This document shows, in pieces, positions 41,293 to 51,298 of a DNA stretch of 64,000 bases. The DNA is taken from the NCBI RefSeq assembly GCF_008364795.1, contig NZ_VTTM01000008.1, forward strand, positions 1 through 64,000. The letters are read 5' to 3'. The position numbers were made by a program, and so were the translations under genes. This DNA comes from Azospirillum oryzae (GTDB taxonomy: Bacteria > Pseudomonadota > Alphaproteobacteria > Azospirillales > Azospirillaceae). Position 1 is the first letter of the stretch. Each line of letters begins with the position of its first letter. The notes below the pieces were generated by a model. The model was not told where the DNA came from. It searched no databases and saw nothing but the letters and a program-made list of their open reading frames with translations.

Positions 41293-43958
41293 AGCATCAT
41301 CCTCGTAAACGGTGCGGCCATGCGGTTGAAGGCCCGGTTATGGAAGGGGTCGTCGAGAAGGGCGCCCCATTCGGCCCGCAACCGGTCCAGGTCGCTCCGG
41401 TGGGTACCGCTGCCAGCCTGCCCGAAGAAATAGCCGCGGGTTCTCGATTCCAGGTGATAGAGGCAGGCGGACGGATCATAGACCACCCGCCAGCCTGCCC
41501 GCCGCGCAGCCAGGCAGTAGATGACGTCGTTCCAATTGGTGGGCCAGTTCGCATCGAAACCGCCGACCGTCTCGAACAGCGTGCGGCGGGTGATCAGGCA
41601 TGCTCCCGTCACGGCGGCGGCGGAACGCAGGATGAGATTGCGTCCCAGATATCCGCTCCCGGTCCCGGCGGCACCGCCCGTCTCGTGGATGGCGCCCTGC
41701 TCGACGCTGGTGACGATCCCGGCATGCTGGATGCTGCCGTCGCCGTAGAGCAGGCGTGCGCCGACGATGCCGACGCCGGGCAGGCCCAGGGTCGCCACCG
41801 CCCGGCTCAGCCAGCGGGGATCGGCCGCCATGGTGTCGTCGTTGAGGAAGACCAGGACCTCGCCCGTCGCCCTGGCGGCGGCGAGATTGTTCATGTCCGC
41901 CCAATTGAAGGGGCCGTGATAGGGCATGACGTCGACATTGCGCTGGTCCCGCATGGCGGCGATCAGGGCGACGCTGTCGGGGTCCTCGTTCTGATGATCG
42001 ATCACCAGGATCTGCATCGGCCCCGGATAGGCCTGCCGGACCCGGAGCAGCGAATCCAGGCAGTTGCGCAGCAGCACCGGGGCGTTGCGCGTCGGCACGA
42101 TCACGCTGACCGTCGGGAATGCGGCGGGACGCGGATCGATCCCGCAGGGCTCGACCAGCGTCTGGCCGTCATCGCCGGCCAGCGGCACCGTCCGCACGGT
42201 CATCGCCAGACCCCGGCGTCCGGCCCAGGCCTCCACCGCCGCCGGGTCGCCGGCCAGAATACGGGGCAGGCCGTCGGGGCTGCGCGGGTCGGCGGCCTGC
42301 TCCAGGCTGTACAGCACCGACGGGATGTGGCGGACCCTGTCCGGCGGGATGCAGTCGGACAGGCGCAGCATCAGGTCGTGCAGGCTGGACGGCGGCTCCC
42401 CATCGGCGATGGCGAAGGCTTTCAGCAGGGCTTCCGGCGTCACCATGACCATCGGGCCGGCATAGTCGCAGGCCAGGAGCATGATCGGATCGAAGTCTGG
42501 CTTGAACAGCGGAATGGTCTGCCGGGGGGTTCCGTTGCGCGGATCGACCATGGTGTCGTGGTCGCTGTAGGCGACGGCGGCCTGCTGCGCGGTGCCGGGC
42601 TCCAGCGCCGCGAGGAAGGTGGCGATCGCGTCCTCCCGCAGGGTGCCGGCGCATCCGACCACCAGATGGGCGCCGGCGGCGAGGGCCGGGTGACCGGCGA
42701 CGAGGCGCGGCAGCGCTGCGGGGGCGGCCACCACCGCCCGGCCTTGCGCCTCCAGCGGATGGATCAGGGCGCCGATCTCGTCGCCGAGCGATGCGGCCGC
42801 CCCGTCATTCGCGCTGCCGTCTGCCCCGTCCTCTCCGCCTGCGGCAAGCACGGTGAGGGTCCAGCGGTCCTGCCGCTGGCTCTCCAGCGAGGCGAGCAGC
42901 CGGCGCACCGGCGCCGCGGCAAGCGCCGTTTCCAGCAGGATCACGTTGACGGCGGTGCCGGTGTCGGTGCCGGTGTCCATGGTCGCGTCCCGCCCGATGG
43001 CCGGGCGGTTGCAGGACAGGATCGCTTGCGCCTTCAACTCTCCATAGGCGGAGGGGGGCGGGCTGACTTGCCGGATCGCGTGGGGAAGATGCTGCTCCAG
43101 ATTGGCGAGCAGGTCCTTGACCGACTGGATGGCGGACAGCATGCGGCCAAGGTCGTCCAGGGCCCCCGGCAGGTTCGCCTTGACGTAGATGTCGCCGCCG
43201 AACCGGGCCTTGGAATGGGCGTCGCAGGCCTGCAAGGTCGCTCCACGGGCGGCAAGCTCCGCATGCTCCCGGGGAATGTCATAGACGAAGCCATGCTCGC
43301 CGCTGCCGCCGATCCGCTCCCCCAGGCCGGGAACGAAGCGGTCGCAACGGACCGCACCGACGAAACGGCCGCCCAGCGACAGTTCCAGCACCACCCGTTC
43401 GGAGAAATCCTGCGTATTGGCGCACCATCCCGATATGGTGCCGGCGCTGCTGTGGGAGACCTCGCCGACGAGCTGGCGGGTCGGCGCCAGTTCGACGGCG
43501 GCGACCCGGTCGCGCAGGCCGCTGCGCAGGAACCAGTCGGCCACCGCGGCGGGCAGCATGGCGTGGAAGGTCTCGTCGCGCAGGATGGTCAGCAGCCAGA
43601 ACCGCCAGGAACGGCTTGCCGACAGGCGTTCCCGGCCATCGGCCGACAGCGGCAGCCGGTCCGTCGCCCAGCGGGCCAGGGCATCGTCCGGGGCCGGGGC
43701 CAGGGTGACATGCGGCAGGACCTGATGGCCGGTCAGGCCGTCGGCGACACTGCCCAGAAACTCCCCCCGCATCAGATACTGGCCGAAGAACTCCGGAAGC
43801 GTGCAATCGACGGCGGCCATCGCCTCCCGGGCGTTGCGCGGGTGCCGGCCCAGAAACAGGCGGTAGCCGTTGAAGACGTCGTCAAGGCTGGTGCGTGGCG
43901 GGACGGCATGGCCTTGTGACGGTGCGGGACCCCATGCTTCGTTCAGACTGCGGTTCAT
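41289..43958 (-). CDS. Multi-domain GT2 glycosyltransferase
   Basis: The 889-residue protein has, in order: a DUF4214-like module (about 28-70, FNGYRLFLGRHPRNAREA); a beta module (about 165-240, ISGWCANTQDFSERVVLELS with GRFVGAVRCDRF); a degenerate GT-A-like region (about 330-560); and a GT2 domain from about 612 with VSVIVPTRNAPVLLRNCLDS, FLNDDTMAADPRW near 704 (the DDx metal motif) and GGFDANWPTNWNDVIYCL. It looks like one inactive and one active GT-A unit. It is the middle gene of a minus-strand operon, ending in an ATGA overlap with the next GT4. Confidence 0.82.
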   Translation of the reverse strand: MNRSLNEAWGPAPSQGHAVPPRTSLDDVFNGYRLFLGRHPRNAREAMAAVDCTLPEFFGQYLMRGEFLGSVADGLTGHQVLPHVTLAPAPDDALARWATDRLPLSADGRERLSASRSWRFWLLTILRDETFHAMLPAAVADWFLRSGLRDRVAAVELAPTRQLVGEVSHSSAGTISGWCANTQDFSERVVLELSLGGRFVGAVRCDRFVPGLGERIGGSGEHGFVYDIPREHAELAARGATLQACDAHSKARFGGDIYVKANLPGALDDLGRMLSAIQSVKDLLANLEQHLPHAIRQVSPPPSAYGELKAQAILSCNRPAIGRDATMDTGTDTGTAVNVILLETALAAAPVRRLLASLESQRQDRWTLTVLAAGGEDGADGSANDGAAASLGDEIGALIHPLEAQGRAVVAAPAALPRLVAGHPALAAGAHLVVGCAGTLREDAIATFLAALEPGTAQQAAVAYSDHDTMVDPRNGTPRQTIPLFKPDFDPIMLLACDYAGPMVMVTPEALLKAFAIADGEPPSSLHDLMLRLSDCIPPDRVRHIPSVLYSLEQAADPRSPDGLPRILAGDPAAVEAWAGRRGLAMTVRTVPLAGDDGQTLVEPCGIDPRPAAFPTVSVIVPTRNAPVLLRNCLDSLLRVRQAYPGPMQILVIDHQNEDPDSVALIAAMRDQRNVDVMPYHGPFNWADMNNLAAARATGEVLVFLNDDTMAADPRWLSRAVATLGLPGVGIVGARLLYGDGSIQHAGIVTSVEQGAIHETGGAAGTGSGYLGRNLILRSAAAVTGACLITRRTLFETVGGFDANWPTNWNDVIYCLAARRAGWRVVYDPSACLYHLESRTRGYFFGQAGSGTHRSDLDRLRAEWGALLDDPFHNRAFNRMAAPFTRMML

Positions 43959-43993
43959 CTCCGGTCTTTTCCCACAACGCTCCGTGCGCCGTC

Positions 43994-46303
43994 TCAGTAG
44001 GCCGAATTCAAGACAGCGTCCATCCGTTTGGCATAGAGCGCCTGCAGCGCCGGCCGGGAGAAGCGGCTGCGGACGAGGGCCGTCCCGGCGGCCGCGCGCC
44101 TTGCGGCCTCCTCCGGGTTGTCCCGGACCTGCCGCATTGCCGCCGCCGCCGCCTTCACATCGGGATCGAACCAGCGCGAACCGGGGGTCACGTCGAGGTA
44201 TTCGTCATGCCCGACATGCTGCTCCCGGCCGTCGACCAGGAAAGCCGTCTCGTCGGTCATGTAGTCGAGGTTGGCCGAATAGCGCGATGCGATCACCGGC
44301 TTGCCCATCATCATCGCCTCGACCATCGTATAGCCGAAGCCTTCCGCCCGGTGCAGCGAGACGTAGCAGTCGCAGGACCGCATCTCCGCCAGGGAGGCGG
44401 CGTAGGACAGCTCGCGGTCGTGCACGATGATCCTGGGATCGTGAGCGACGATCCGGTCGAGAGCCAGCTTGTGCGCGAGGTCGCTGATGCTTCTGCTGGT
44501 CTGCCGGTAGCGGATGCGCAGGACCAGCCTCACCCCATTCCCGGCTGGGAAGGCCTTCCGGAAGGCGCGGGCCACCGCTACCGGGTTCTTTCGCGTGTAC
44601 CAGCTGCGGGCGTCGAAGCAGAAATAGAAGGTGAAGGGCTCGCCGGCTGGCCGCACCCTTTCCGCCGCCTTCAGCACCCGCTCGTCGACGCAGTTGGGGA
44701 CGACATGGATCGGCCCGGCGAAATGCCTGCCCAGAGCTTCCGCGCAGAAGGACGACATCGTCCACACCTCGTCCATCAACCCCAACGTCAGGTGGGCGGA
44801 GCGCGGCAGGGCGCTGGTCTCCCACAGGAAGAAGCCGATGTTGTACGCGCCGGTGAAACGCTCCAGCCCATGATTGATCATGTTGCCCGGAGCGCCGATC
44901 AGACCGAAATGGATCAGGTTGATCGGGTAGAGTTCCTCGCCGGCATGGTGGCCGGGCAGCGACATCATCGGCATCGTCACGCCATATCCGGCATCCTGCA
45001 GGATATCGCGGGAGAACAGGGCGTTGCGGCTGATGCCGGTGCTGCCGTCGAAATAGCCGAACAGGTTGACGCCCTTTGCCCGGGCGGTCCGCGGGAGATG
45101 GCGCACCAGATGCGCGCGCTGCCGCTGGCACAATGCGGAAAGGCTCAGCGTCTCCGCTCCCGGCACGCCCAGGCGGGTGTAGAAATAGGCAAGCCCGTTC
45201 ATCACCTTGCCGTCATGCCGGACAGGAGCGTTCAGCAGCGCGCGCACAGGCTCGCTCAGGAACAGGTCGTCGAGGTTCCAGCGGATCAGCCACAGCGAGA
45301 TCGCCAGCAGCAGCGGGAACAGCGCCCGCTCGTCACGCAGGTCGAGCGCCGAAGCCAGGGCAGGGTCGCGGGCGTGCATCCCGGCATAGAAGCGCGAGAT
45401 CAGCCCGGGCTCGTCGATTCCGGCCGGAGCGTTCAAATCCTCCACATGCCGGGCGGCGAGCGCATCCTTGGGCAGGCGGGCCTTGCCGAACATCCAATGC
45501 GTCAGATCGCACAGGAGATCGGTCTCTTTTCCGGCGGTCTCTTTTCCGGCCGTCTCGCCGGACTTGAGCCGATAGGCCGACAGCAGGCGCGAATGGAAGA
45601 CGCCGGAGGCGTCCTCCTCCCCCGCCGCCAGATAGGCGGTGACGTCGGCCGGCAGAGGGCACCAGGCATGTTCGGCGAGATCGAAGCGTTCGGCGCACGA
45701 AACCAGGAAATGCGCCACGTCGGCGGCGCTGTGCAGGTGAAAGTTCTGCGTCTCCCGCAGACGATAGAGCTGGTGCGCCAGGAAGGCGCCGATGGTCAGC
45801 TCCGCTCCCTCGAAACCCTCGGCGGGCTGCGTCAGGCGCGGATCCATCTTCCGCCCCCGGCAGCGCCGGGTGTGGTTCATCGTTTCCGACAGCGCCTTCA
45901 CGCACATGGCGTGGCGCTCCGCCGTCATCCCGGACAGGGCGGTGTCGATCACCGTCCGGTTGACGTCGGTCACGATGGGCGAGCCCGGGATCGATGTCGC
46001 CGTCCCGTGGATCCGGACGTCCATGGTGCAGCTCTCCGCCGACAGCAGGGCGGCGGGCAGGGGAATGCTGAATCCCAGGAAGCCGTTCCGCTCCGGCAGT
46101 TCCTTCAACGCCTCGTGATGCTCGTTGCAGGCATGCGTGCCGAGGAAACGGCCGTCGACATAGAGATCGACCAGACATTCCTGCGCCGGATTGCTCTGGT
46201 TGAGAAGCCAGCCGTAAACCTTGTTGAGGGTTATGAACTCCAGCCGGCCCTGATAGGTGGCGGCCGCGTTGGCGGGAGCCCTGATCTGGCTGATGGCGTT
46301 CAT
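43994..46303 (-). CDS. GT4 glycosyltransferase with N-terminal beta module
   Basis: The 769-residue protein starts at ATG 46303, with GGGAGAGGA a few bases upstream; the longer in-frame start was rejected. Residues 15-95 form a beta module (NKVYGWLLNQSNPAQECLVD with GRFLGTHACNEHHEAL) like the one inside the GT2 protein. A helical middle contains a short repeat (ETAGKETAGKETD). The GT4 domain (about 405-760) has NLFGYFDGSTGISRNALF, CFDARSWYTRKNPVAVARAF and SLHRAEGFGYTMVEAMMMG, and is paralogous to the GT4 at 39343. First gene of the three-gene operon (gap of 35 bases to the GT2). Confidence 0.82.
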   Translation of the reverse strand: MNAISQIRAPANAAATYQGRLEFITLNKVYGWLLNQSNPAQECLVDLYVDGRFLGTHACNEHHEALKELPERNGFLGFSIPLPAALLSAESCTMDVRIHGTATSIPGSPIVTDVNRTVIDTALSGMTAERHAMCVKALSETMNHTRRCRGRKMDPRLTQPAEGFEGAELTIGAFLAHQLYRLRETQNFHLHSAADVAHFLVSCAERFDLAEHAWCPLPADVTAYLAAGEEDASGVFHSRLLSAYRLKSGETAGKETAGKETDLLCDLTHWMFGKARLPKDALAARHVEDLNAPAGIDEPGLISRFYAGMHARDPALASALDLRDERALFPLLLAISLWLIRWNLDDLFLSEPVRALLNAPVRHDGKVMNGLAYFYTRLGVPGAETLSLSALCQRQRAHLVRHLPRTARAKGVNLFGYFDGSTGISRNALFSRDILQDAGYGVTMPMMSLPGHHAGEELYPINLIHFGLIGAPGNMINHGLERFTGAYNIGFFLWETSALPRSAHLTLGLMDEVWTMSSFCAEALGRHFAGPIHVVPNCVDERVLKAAERVRPAGEPFTFYFCFDARSWYTRKNPVAVARAFRKAFPAGNGVRLVLRIRYRQTSRSISDLAHKLALDRIVAHDPRIIVHDRELSYAASLAEMRSCDCYVSLHRAEGFGYTMVEAMMMGKPVIASRYSANLDYMTDETAFLVDGREQHVGHDEYLDVTPGSRWFDPDVKAAAAAMRQVRDNPEEAARRAAAGTALVRSRFSRPALQALYAKRMDAVLNSAY

Positions 46304-46673
46304 CGTTCCTCTCCCGGGACAGCGGTCGTGCCACACCAGGAGCGGTCTTTGACCGGGGAAGGCACGCAGGGGGGAATCCCACAGCAAATCGGTGGGGCAA
46401 AGACAGACTCTAAAAGATTAGAAAGCAAAGAAAGTATTGACATCTAATTGGCTGTACCAGCAAAGGGATACCCCTAATGTGCATGGTAGCAAAAAGCATA
46501 GGAACCGGGTTAGGCCTTTCGTTGTGTATTGCAGGTTTGAAACAGGCGTGAGAAAAGCTCGCGCATACTTGAATATGCATAGCGAAGCGGAAGTGGGGAC
46601 GGGGGACGGGTGAGACTTCTCATTCCCGGCCCTCCTTCACTCCCGGCACTCCCGGTTCCTTCAGCCGGCCTCT
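46304..46673. other. Intergenic region (370 bp)
   Basis: This lies between the GT41 gene ending at 46674 and the GT4 start at 46303, both on the minus strand. It is AT-rich around 46400-46600 and should hold the promoter of the three-gene operon. Just after the GT41 stop there are direct repeats on the minus strand, gccggctgaag twice and ccgggagtg twice. No terminator with a T-run and no gene was found. Confidence 0.5.
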
Positions 46674-48659
46674 TCAGCCGGCGGGAACGATGAAGCCCTG
46701 GGGCGGGCGGCCGGCACTGTGCAGCGACCACATGACCTGATAGGCGCGCTCCAGGTTGCGGGTGAAGCGGCGGCTGTCGAACAGCGGCGCCGTCATCCGC
46801 CCGTCCTCCAGCCGCTTGCGGAAGCCGGCCCGGCGGGCGGGGTCGCCGGCGAGCGCCACCGCCAGATCCTCGTACTCCGCCAGCGAGCGGGTGATGGTGT
46901 CGGGCAGCCCCGCCGCGCTCAGCAGGCTTGCCGCCACCCGCGAGGCGAAGGTCCCGCCCAGGCAGGTCACCACCGGGCAGCCGGCCCACAGCGCGTCGCT
47001 GGTGGTGGTGTGGCCGGTGTAGGGCAGGGTGTCGAGCGCCAGGTCTGCGACGCGGTAGCGGGCGATGTGGTCGGCCAGCGGACGGGGTGGGGCGAAGACC
47101 AGCCGGGCCGGGTCGACGCCCTGGGCCGATGCCGCGGCCTTCAGATTGCCGGCGGCCAGCGGGTTGGCCTCGAACAGCCACAGCACCGATCCCGGCACGC
47201 GCTTCAGGATGCGCATCCACAGGGCGAACATGGCCGGGCTGATCTTGTAGGCGGTGTTGAAGGCGGCGAAGACGACGCCGTCCTCCGGCAGGCCGCAGTC
47301 GGCACGGGACGGCACCTGCTCCGGCAGCGGGCGGTGGCGGTCGTTGATCTGGTAGGCGTCGGGCAGCAGCACCAGCCGCTCGGCATAGAAGGGCTGGTGC
47401 TCCGGCGGGGTGACGAAGCGGTCGCCGATCACATAGTCCATGTGCGGACAGCCGATGGTGCCGGGATAGCCCAGGTAACTGACCTCGACCGGTGCCAGCC
47501 GGCGCGACAGCAGGTCGAGCCGGGTCTGCTTCGTGTAGCCCTTCAGGTCGACCATGATGTCGACCCCGTCGTCGGCCATGCAGCGGGCGACGGCGTCCAG
47601 CGGCACGCTGCGGATGTCGCGGAAGCGGTCGAAGGCCTTCACCAGCCGTCCGCGCATGGCGCTGCCGTCGTCGGGGCCGTAGGAATAGGCCAGCACCTCG
47701 AACCGGTCGCGGTCATGCAGCTCGAACAGTTCGGCCGCCAGGAAGGCGGTGGCATGCTCGTGGAAGTCGGCGGAGACATAGGCGATGCGCAGCCGCCCGC
47801 CGGGCGACGGAGCCCGCGCCTGCAAGGGGGCTGCTGCGGCGCGCTTGACCACCCGCTCGAAGAACAGGCGGGCGGAGCGGTCCTGCTGGGCCGGGGTGGT
47901 GTCGATCGACAGGGTGGCCAACGGGATGACGATGCCGCCGTCCTGGTCGATGATCTCCGACACCCGGGCGCAGAGCCGGTCGTAATCGTCCCAGTCGCAC
48001 AGCGTCTGCATCAGGTACAGGTGGTAGCACAGCGCCTCGGTCTTGGCCGGCGACAGCGCCACCGCGCGGGTGTAGGCGGTCTTCGCCGCCGCCAGCCGCC
48101 CCAGCTCGCGCAGGGTGTGGGCATAGCCCAGCATCGCCTCGGCATGGCCGGGATCGGCGACCAGCGCCCGGCGCAACGCGCGGTCCGCCTCCGCCACCCG
48201 ATGGCTTTCGCGCAGGGCGACGCCGAGATTGGCGGCGGCGAGCGCATCGACGGGCCGCAGCCGCAGCGCGCGGGCGAAGTCGGTCGCCGCCCCGTTGCGG
48301 TCGCCCAGCGTCAGCCGGGCGGAACCGCGGTTGACATAGGCTTCCGGCGTGGTGGGCGACAGCTGGACGCAGCGGTCGTGCGCCGCCAACGCCTCGCCCA
48401 TGCGGCCCAGCGACTGCAGCACGGTGCCGAGATTGCCGTGGCTGTCGGCCAGATCCGGCCGCATGGCGATCGACTGGCGCAGGATCGCCTCCGCCTCCTG
48501 CGGACGGTTCTGCATCATCACCGTCACGCCCAGCAGCTGGGCGACCTCCCCCATGCCGGGGGCCGCCTGCAGGATGGCCCGGCACAGCCCCTCGGCCTCC
48601 GCCATCCGGCCGGCCCGGAAATGCTCCAGCGCCAGCCGCACCGCCTCGTTCAGCGTCAT
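46674..48659 (-). CDS. TPR-GT41 protein (O-GlcNAc transferase / SPINDLY-like), second copy
   Basis: The 661-residue protein starts at ATG 48659, whose bases overlap the stop of the preceding gene (ATGA); the longer in-frame frame upstream is a shadow of that gene. TPR repeats cover about 1-260 (AEAEGLCRAILQAAPGMGE, AEAILRQSIAMRPDLADSHG). The GT41 domain follows: LRIAYVSADFHEHATAFL, DLKGYTKQTRLDL, APVEVSYLGYPGTIG, FAAFNTAYKISPAMFALW and DTLPYTGHTTTSDALWAG. It differs clearly from the first copy, so the two probably have different acceptors. The donor sugar is not evident. Confidence 0.85.
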   Translation of the reverse strand: MTLNEAVRLALEHFRAGRMAEAEGLCRAILQAAPGMGEVAQLLGVTVMMQNRPQEAEAILRQSIAMRPDLADSHGNLGTVLQSLGRMGEALAAHDRCVQLSPTTPEAYVNRGSARLTLGDRNGAATDFARALRLRPVDALAAANLGVALRESHRVAEADRALRRALVADPGHAEAMLGYAHTLRELGRLAAAKTAYTRAVALSPAKTEALCYHLYLMQTLCDWDDYDRLCARVSEIIDQDGGIVIPLATLSIDTTPAQQDRSARLFFERVVKRAAAAPLQARAPSPGGRLRIAYVSADFHEHATAFLAAELFELHDRDRFEVLAYSYGPDDGSAMRGRLVKAFDRFRDIRSVPLDAVARCMADDGVDIMVDLKGYTKQTRLDLLSRRLAPVEVSYLGYPGTIGCPHMDYVIGDRFVTPPEHQPFYAERLVLLPDAYQINDRHRPLPEQVPSRADCGLPEDGVVFAAFNTAYKISPAMFALWMRILKRVPGSVLWLFEANPLAAGNLKAAASAQGVDPARLVFAPPRPLADHIARYRVADLALDTLPYTGHTTTSDALWAGCPVVTCLGGTFASRVAASLLSAAGLPDTITRSLAEYEDLAVALAGDPARRAGFRKRLEDGRMTAPLFDSRRFTRNLERAYQVMWSLHSAGRPPQGFIVPAG

Positions 48660-50209
48660 CGCGCGGTCCTCCCGGCGGACTTTGCGGCAACGTCCGCCAT
48701 CACGTCCGCCGTCACCCTGGCCATCACCTCGGCCCAGTCGCCTTGCTTGGCCTGACGGAACAGGCGCATGGTCGGATACCAGGGGCTGTCGAGCCGGTCG
48801 CGCATCCAGCGCCAATCGGCGAACCATTTCAGCACCACCCAGGTCGGCCGTCCCATGGCGCCGGCAAGGTGGCAGACCGAGGTGTCGCAGGTGATGACCA
48901 GATCCAGGTTGGCCATCACCGCCGCGGTGTCGAGGAAGGCGTCCGGCCCGGCATCGAAATCGGCCCCCAGCTCCGTCACCGCCACGCGGTCGCGCAGCCG
49001 CTCCAGATGGTCCAGGCCCGACACCTTCTGCAGGCTGTAGAGCCGGACGCCGGGCAGCCGGCCCATCGCCTCGAAGCACTCCAGCGGGATCGACTTGCCG
49101 GTCTCGTTGCCGTGCCAGTTGATGCCGACGCGCAAGGCCGGGCGCTCGCCGCCCTCCAGCCGGTCCAGCCGCTCCGCCCAGCGGGCCGCCAGTTCCGGTT
49201 CGGCCCGGATATAGGGCACGCCGCCGGGGACGTTGTCCGGCGTGGTGCCCAGCCGGTGCATCAGGCTCATCAGCGAGATGTAGTAATCATAGGCCGGCAG
49301 CGGCTCGCCGAAGGCGAACAGCCCGTCCAGGTCGGGGGCGGTCGACAGCACGCGCTTCAGCGCCGGCTGGCATTCGTAGAGCACCCGCGCGCCCATGCGC
49401 TTCAGCACGCCGGCATAGCGGATGTACTGGAAGGAATCGCCCAGCCCCTGTTCGAAATGGACCAGCAGCGTCTTGCCCGCCAGCGGCTGGCCCTGCCACA
49501 GGACGCCCGGCATGTTGCGCTTGCGCCAGACCGGCTGTTCCAGCCGGCCCTCATAGGCGACGGTGCCGTTGGGATAGTCGCCGGCCATCAGCAGGCAGGT
49601 GCCGAGATTCTTGCGGTATTCCGGCTTGCCGACATCGATGGCGAGCGCGCGCCGGTAGTTCAGCGCCGCGTCCGGCGGATGGCCGAGGCTGAGGCTGACC
49701 GCACCCAGATTGTTGTAGTTGACCGCCACGTCCGGCTCGACGCTCAGCGCCAGCCGGTAGACGGCGCGTGCCTTTTCCCCGTCGCCGGTGAACATGAACA
49801 GGTTGCCGAGCGTCAGCAGCGCGCCCGGATAATCCGGCTTCAGCCGCGCCAGTTCGCGGAAGGCGACCAGCGCATGGTCGAGGTTGCGCTGGTCGAGGAG
49901 AATGCCGCCCAGCGCGTTCAGCGCGTCCGGATAGGCGGGGCGCAGGCGCAGCGCCTGGCGCAGCGGCTCCATCGCCTCCTGCGGCCGGCCGGCGGCGCGC
50001 AGCGACAGGCCGAGGTTGCCGTGCAGGTTGGCGATGTCGGGACGTTCATCGGCCAGCCGGCGGAAGGTTTCGGCCGCCTCGTCGAAGCGGCCGGCCTGGA
50101 ACAGGACGGCGCCGCCGTTGAAGGCCTCGACGAAGGCCGGTGAGAACTCGGAAATGGCAACCCCCAACGCTTCGCCCGACTGCCTGCCGCACGGATGGAT
50201 CCGCCGCAT
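48656..50209 (-). CDS. TPR protein with GT9-like domain
   Basis: The protein is 517 residues from ATG 50209; a TTG at about 50167 (LGVAISEFSPAF) is an alternative start. Residues 20-245 are TPR repeats (RPAYPDALNALGGILLDQRN, VEPDVAVNYNNLGAVSLS). From about 265 the motif LWQGQPLAGKTLLVHFEQGLGDSF and, later, LRVGINWHGNE and LVITCDTSVCHLAGAMGRPTWV are typical of TPR-linked GT9/heptosyltransferase-fold proteins. It is paralogous to 6878-8497 but keeps the canonical EQGLGD. It is translationally coupled to the GT41 gene downstream. Confidence 0.8.
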   Translation of the reverse strand: MRRIHPCGRQSGEALGVAISEFSPAFVEAFNGGAVLFQAGRFDEAAETFRRLADERPDIANLHGNLGLSLRAAGRPQEAMEPLRQALRLRPAYPDALNALGGILLDQRNLDHALVAFRELARLKPDYPGALLTLGNLFMFTGDGEKARAVYRLALSVEPDVAVNYNNLGAVSLSLGHPPDAALNYRRALAIDVGKPEYRKNLGTCLLMAGDYPNGTVAYEGRLEQPVWRKRNMPGVLWQGQPLAGKTLLVHFEQGLGDSFQYIRYAGVLKRMGARVLYECQPALKRVLSTAPDLDGLFAFGEPLPAYDYYISLMSLMHRLGTTPDNVPGGVPYIRAEPELAARWAERLDRLEGGERPALRVGINWHGNETGKSIPLECFEAMGRLPGVRLYSLQKVSGLDHLERLRDRVAVTELGADFDAGPDAFLDTAAVMANLDLVITCDTSVCHLAGAMGRPTWVVLKWFADWRWMRDRLDSPWYPTMRLFRQAKQGDWAEVMARVTADVMADVAAKSAGRTAR

Positions 50210-50282
50210 GGAACCGCGGCTTCTTACCCCAAGAGCCCGGTTGGCGGCAATAAAGGGCTGCCTTCTTCGGTCCCCCGGCGCG

Positions 50283-51107
50283 TCACCCCTGCGGCTTGCG
50301 GCCGATGGCCGCCCAGGAGATCTCGTTGACCCAGGCAAGCTGGACGTCTTCCAGACCGGCCTGCTTCATCAGCGCCTCCACCTCGTCGCGGCGCCAGTAA
50401 TTGGCGATCTTCGGCAGCATCTGGTCGAAGACGATGGAGCGCAGATGGGCGAAATCGAAGCGGCGGATCAGGCGGAAATATTCCAGCCGGTCCAGCCCCA
50501 GCCGCAGCGCCAGCCACAGAAGCGCGGTCGGCGGCAGGGACAGCGCATGCACCAGCCCGATCGGCAGGCGGCTGAACAGCGCCTTGCGCAGCGGGTCGGC
50601 GAAGCGGACGATCCAGCCGTTGTTCTCGCGGCCATAGACCCAGATCATCACCCGGCCGCCGGGCTTCACCGCGCGCACCATGTTGGCGAGCGCCGTTTCC
50701 GGATGAGCCAGATGGTGGATGACGCCGATGGAGAAGGCGAGATCGAAGCGTTCGACCTCGTTCAGCTCATAGGCGCTCTGGCGGCGCACCTCCATCGCCG
50801 GATGCGGCGCCAGCGTCGTACGGGCCGACGCCAGGCTGCGCTCGTCGATGTCGATGGCCAGCCCGCCGGCCGCACCGTAGCTCATCGGCCAGTGGCTGTT
50901 GCGTCCCATGCCGCAGCCGACGTCGACGAAGGTCAGGCCGCGCCAGTCCTCCGGCGCCATGAAGGGCGTCCAGCGGCGGAACTGCTCCTGATAGATGTCC
51001 TTCAGCTCGGCATAGCGGCCCCATTCATAGCCGAAGCGGTCGGCCGACCCGCTGTGCACCGCGGATGCGGTGTCGGGGGCGGGGGAAGAGGGCGGCGCTT
51101 CGCTCAT
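50283..51107 (-). CDS. SAM-dependent methyltransferase
   Basis: The 274-residue protein starts at ATG 51107. It has FVDVGCGMGRNSHWPMSYG near residue 61, LAIDIDERSLASAR after it, FDLAFSIGVIHHLAHPETAL and MVRAVKPGGRVMIWVYG, which define a Methyltransf_11-type enzyme. The N-terminal RFGYEWGRYAELKDIY is a common leader in glycan-locus methyltransferases. It lies 73 bases upstream of the TPR/GT9-like gene on the same strand. The acceptor is unknown. Confidence 0.85.
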   Translation of the reverse strand: MSEAPPSSPAPDTASAVHSGSADRFGYEWGRYAELKDIYQEQFRRWTPFMAPEDWRGLTFVDVGCGMGRNSHWPMSYGAAGGLAIDIDERSLASARTTLAPHPAMEVRRQSAYELNEVERFDLAFSIGVIHHLAHPETALANMVRAVKPGGRVMIWVYGRENNGWIVRFADPLRKALFSRLPIGLVHALSLPPTALLWLALRLGLDRLEYFRLIRRFDFAHLRSIVFDQMLPKIANYWRRDEVEALMKQAGLEDVQLAWVNEISWAAIGRKPQG

Positions 51108-51226
51108 CGCGGCGGTCCGGTGTGGTGATGGGGAAAACGGCGCTATCGGTAGAAGCCGGGGGGCGCGCTTGTCAAGCAGGGGGGCAAAGGGCCAATGGAG
51201 AGCGGCTTGGCAAGAAGACACCCATG

Positions 51227-51261
51227 TTGACAAATTTTGCCAAACATATCAGCCTGCCAAA
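51227..51261 (+). promoter_or_regulatory. Possible parDE promoter/operator
   Basis: A TTGACA hexamer (51227-51232) and a pair of direct repeats tgccaaa (51238-51244 and 51255-51261, 17 bp apart) lie 40-70 bases before the antitoxin start. ParD antitoxins usually bind repeats in this position. No good -10 element at the ideal distance was found. Confidence 0.35.
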
Positions 51262-51298
51262 TGCGCCGGCCTGAATGATGAAGAGCTGGAGAGCTTCC

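Noticed and set aside
41250..43919. An 889-residue plus-strand frame matching the GT2 gene in length
   Set aside because: It is the antisense shadow of the GT2 gene; the minus-strand product has GT2 and module motifs.
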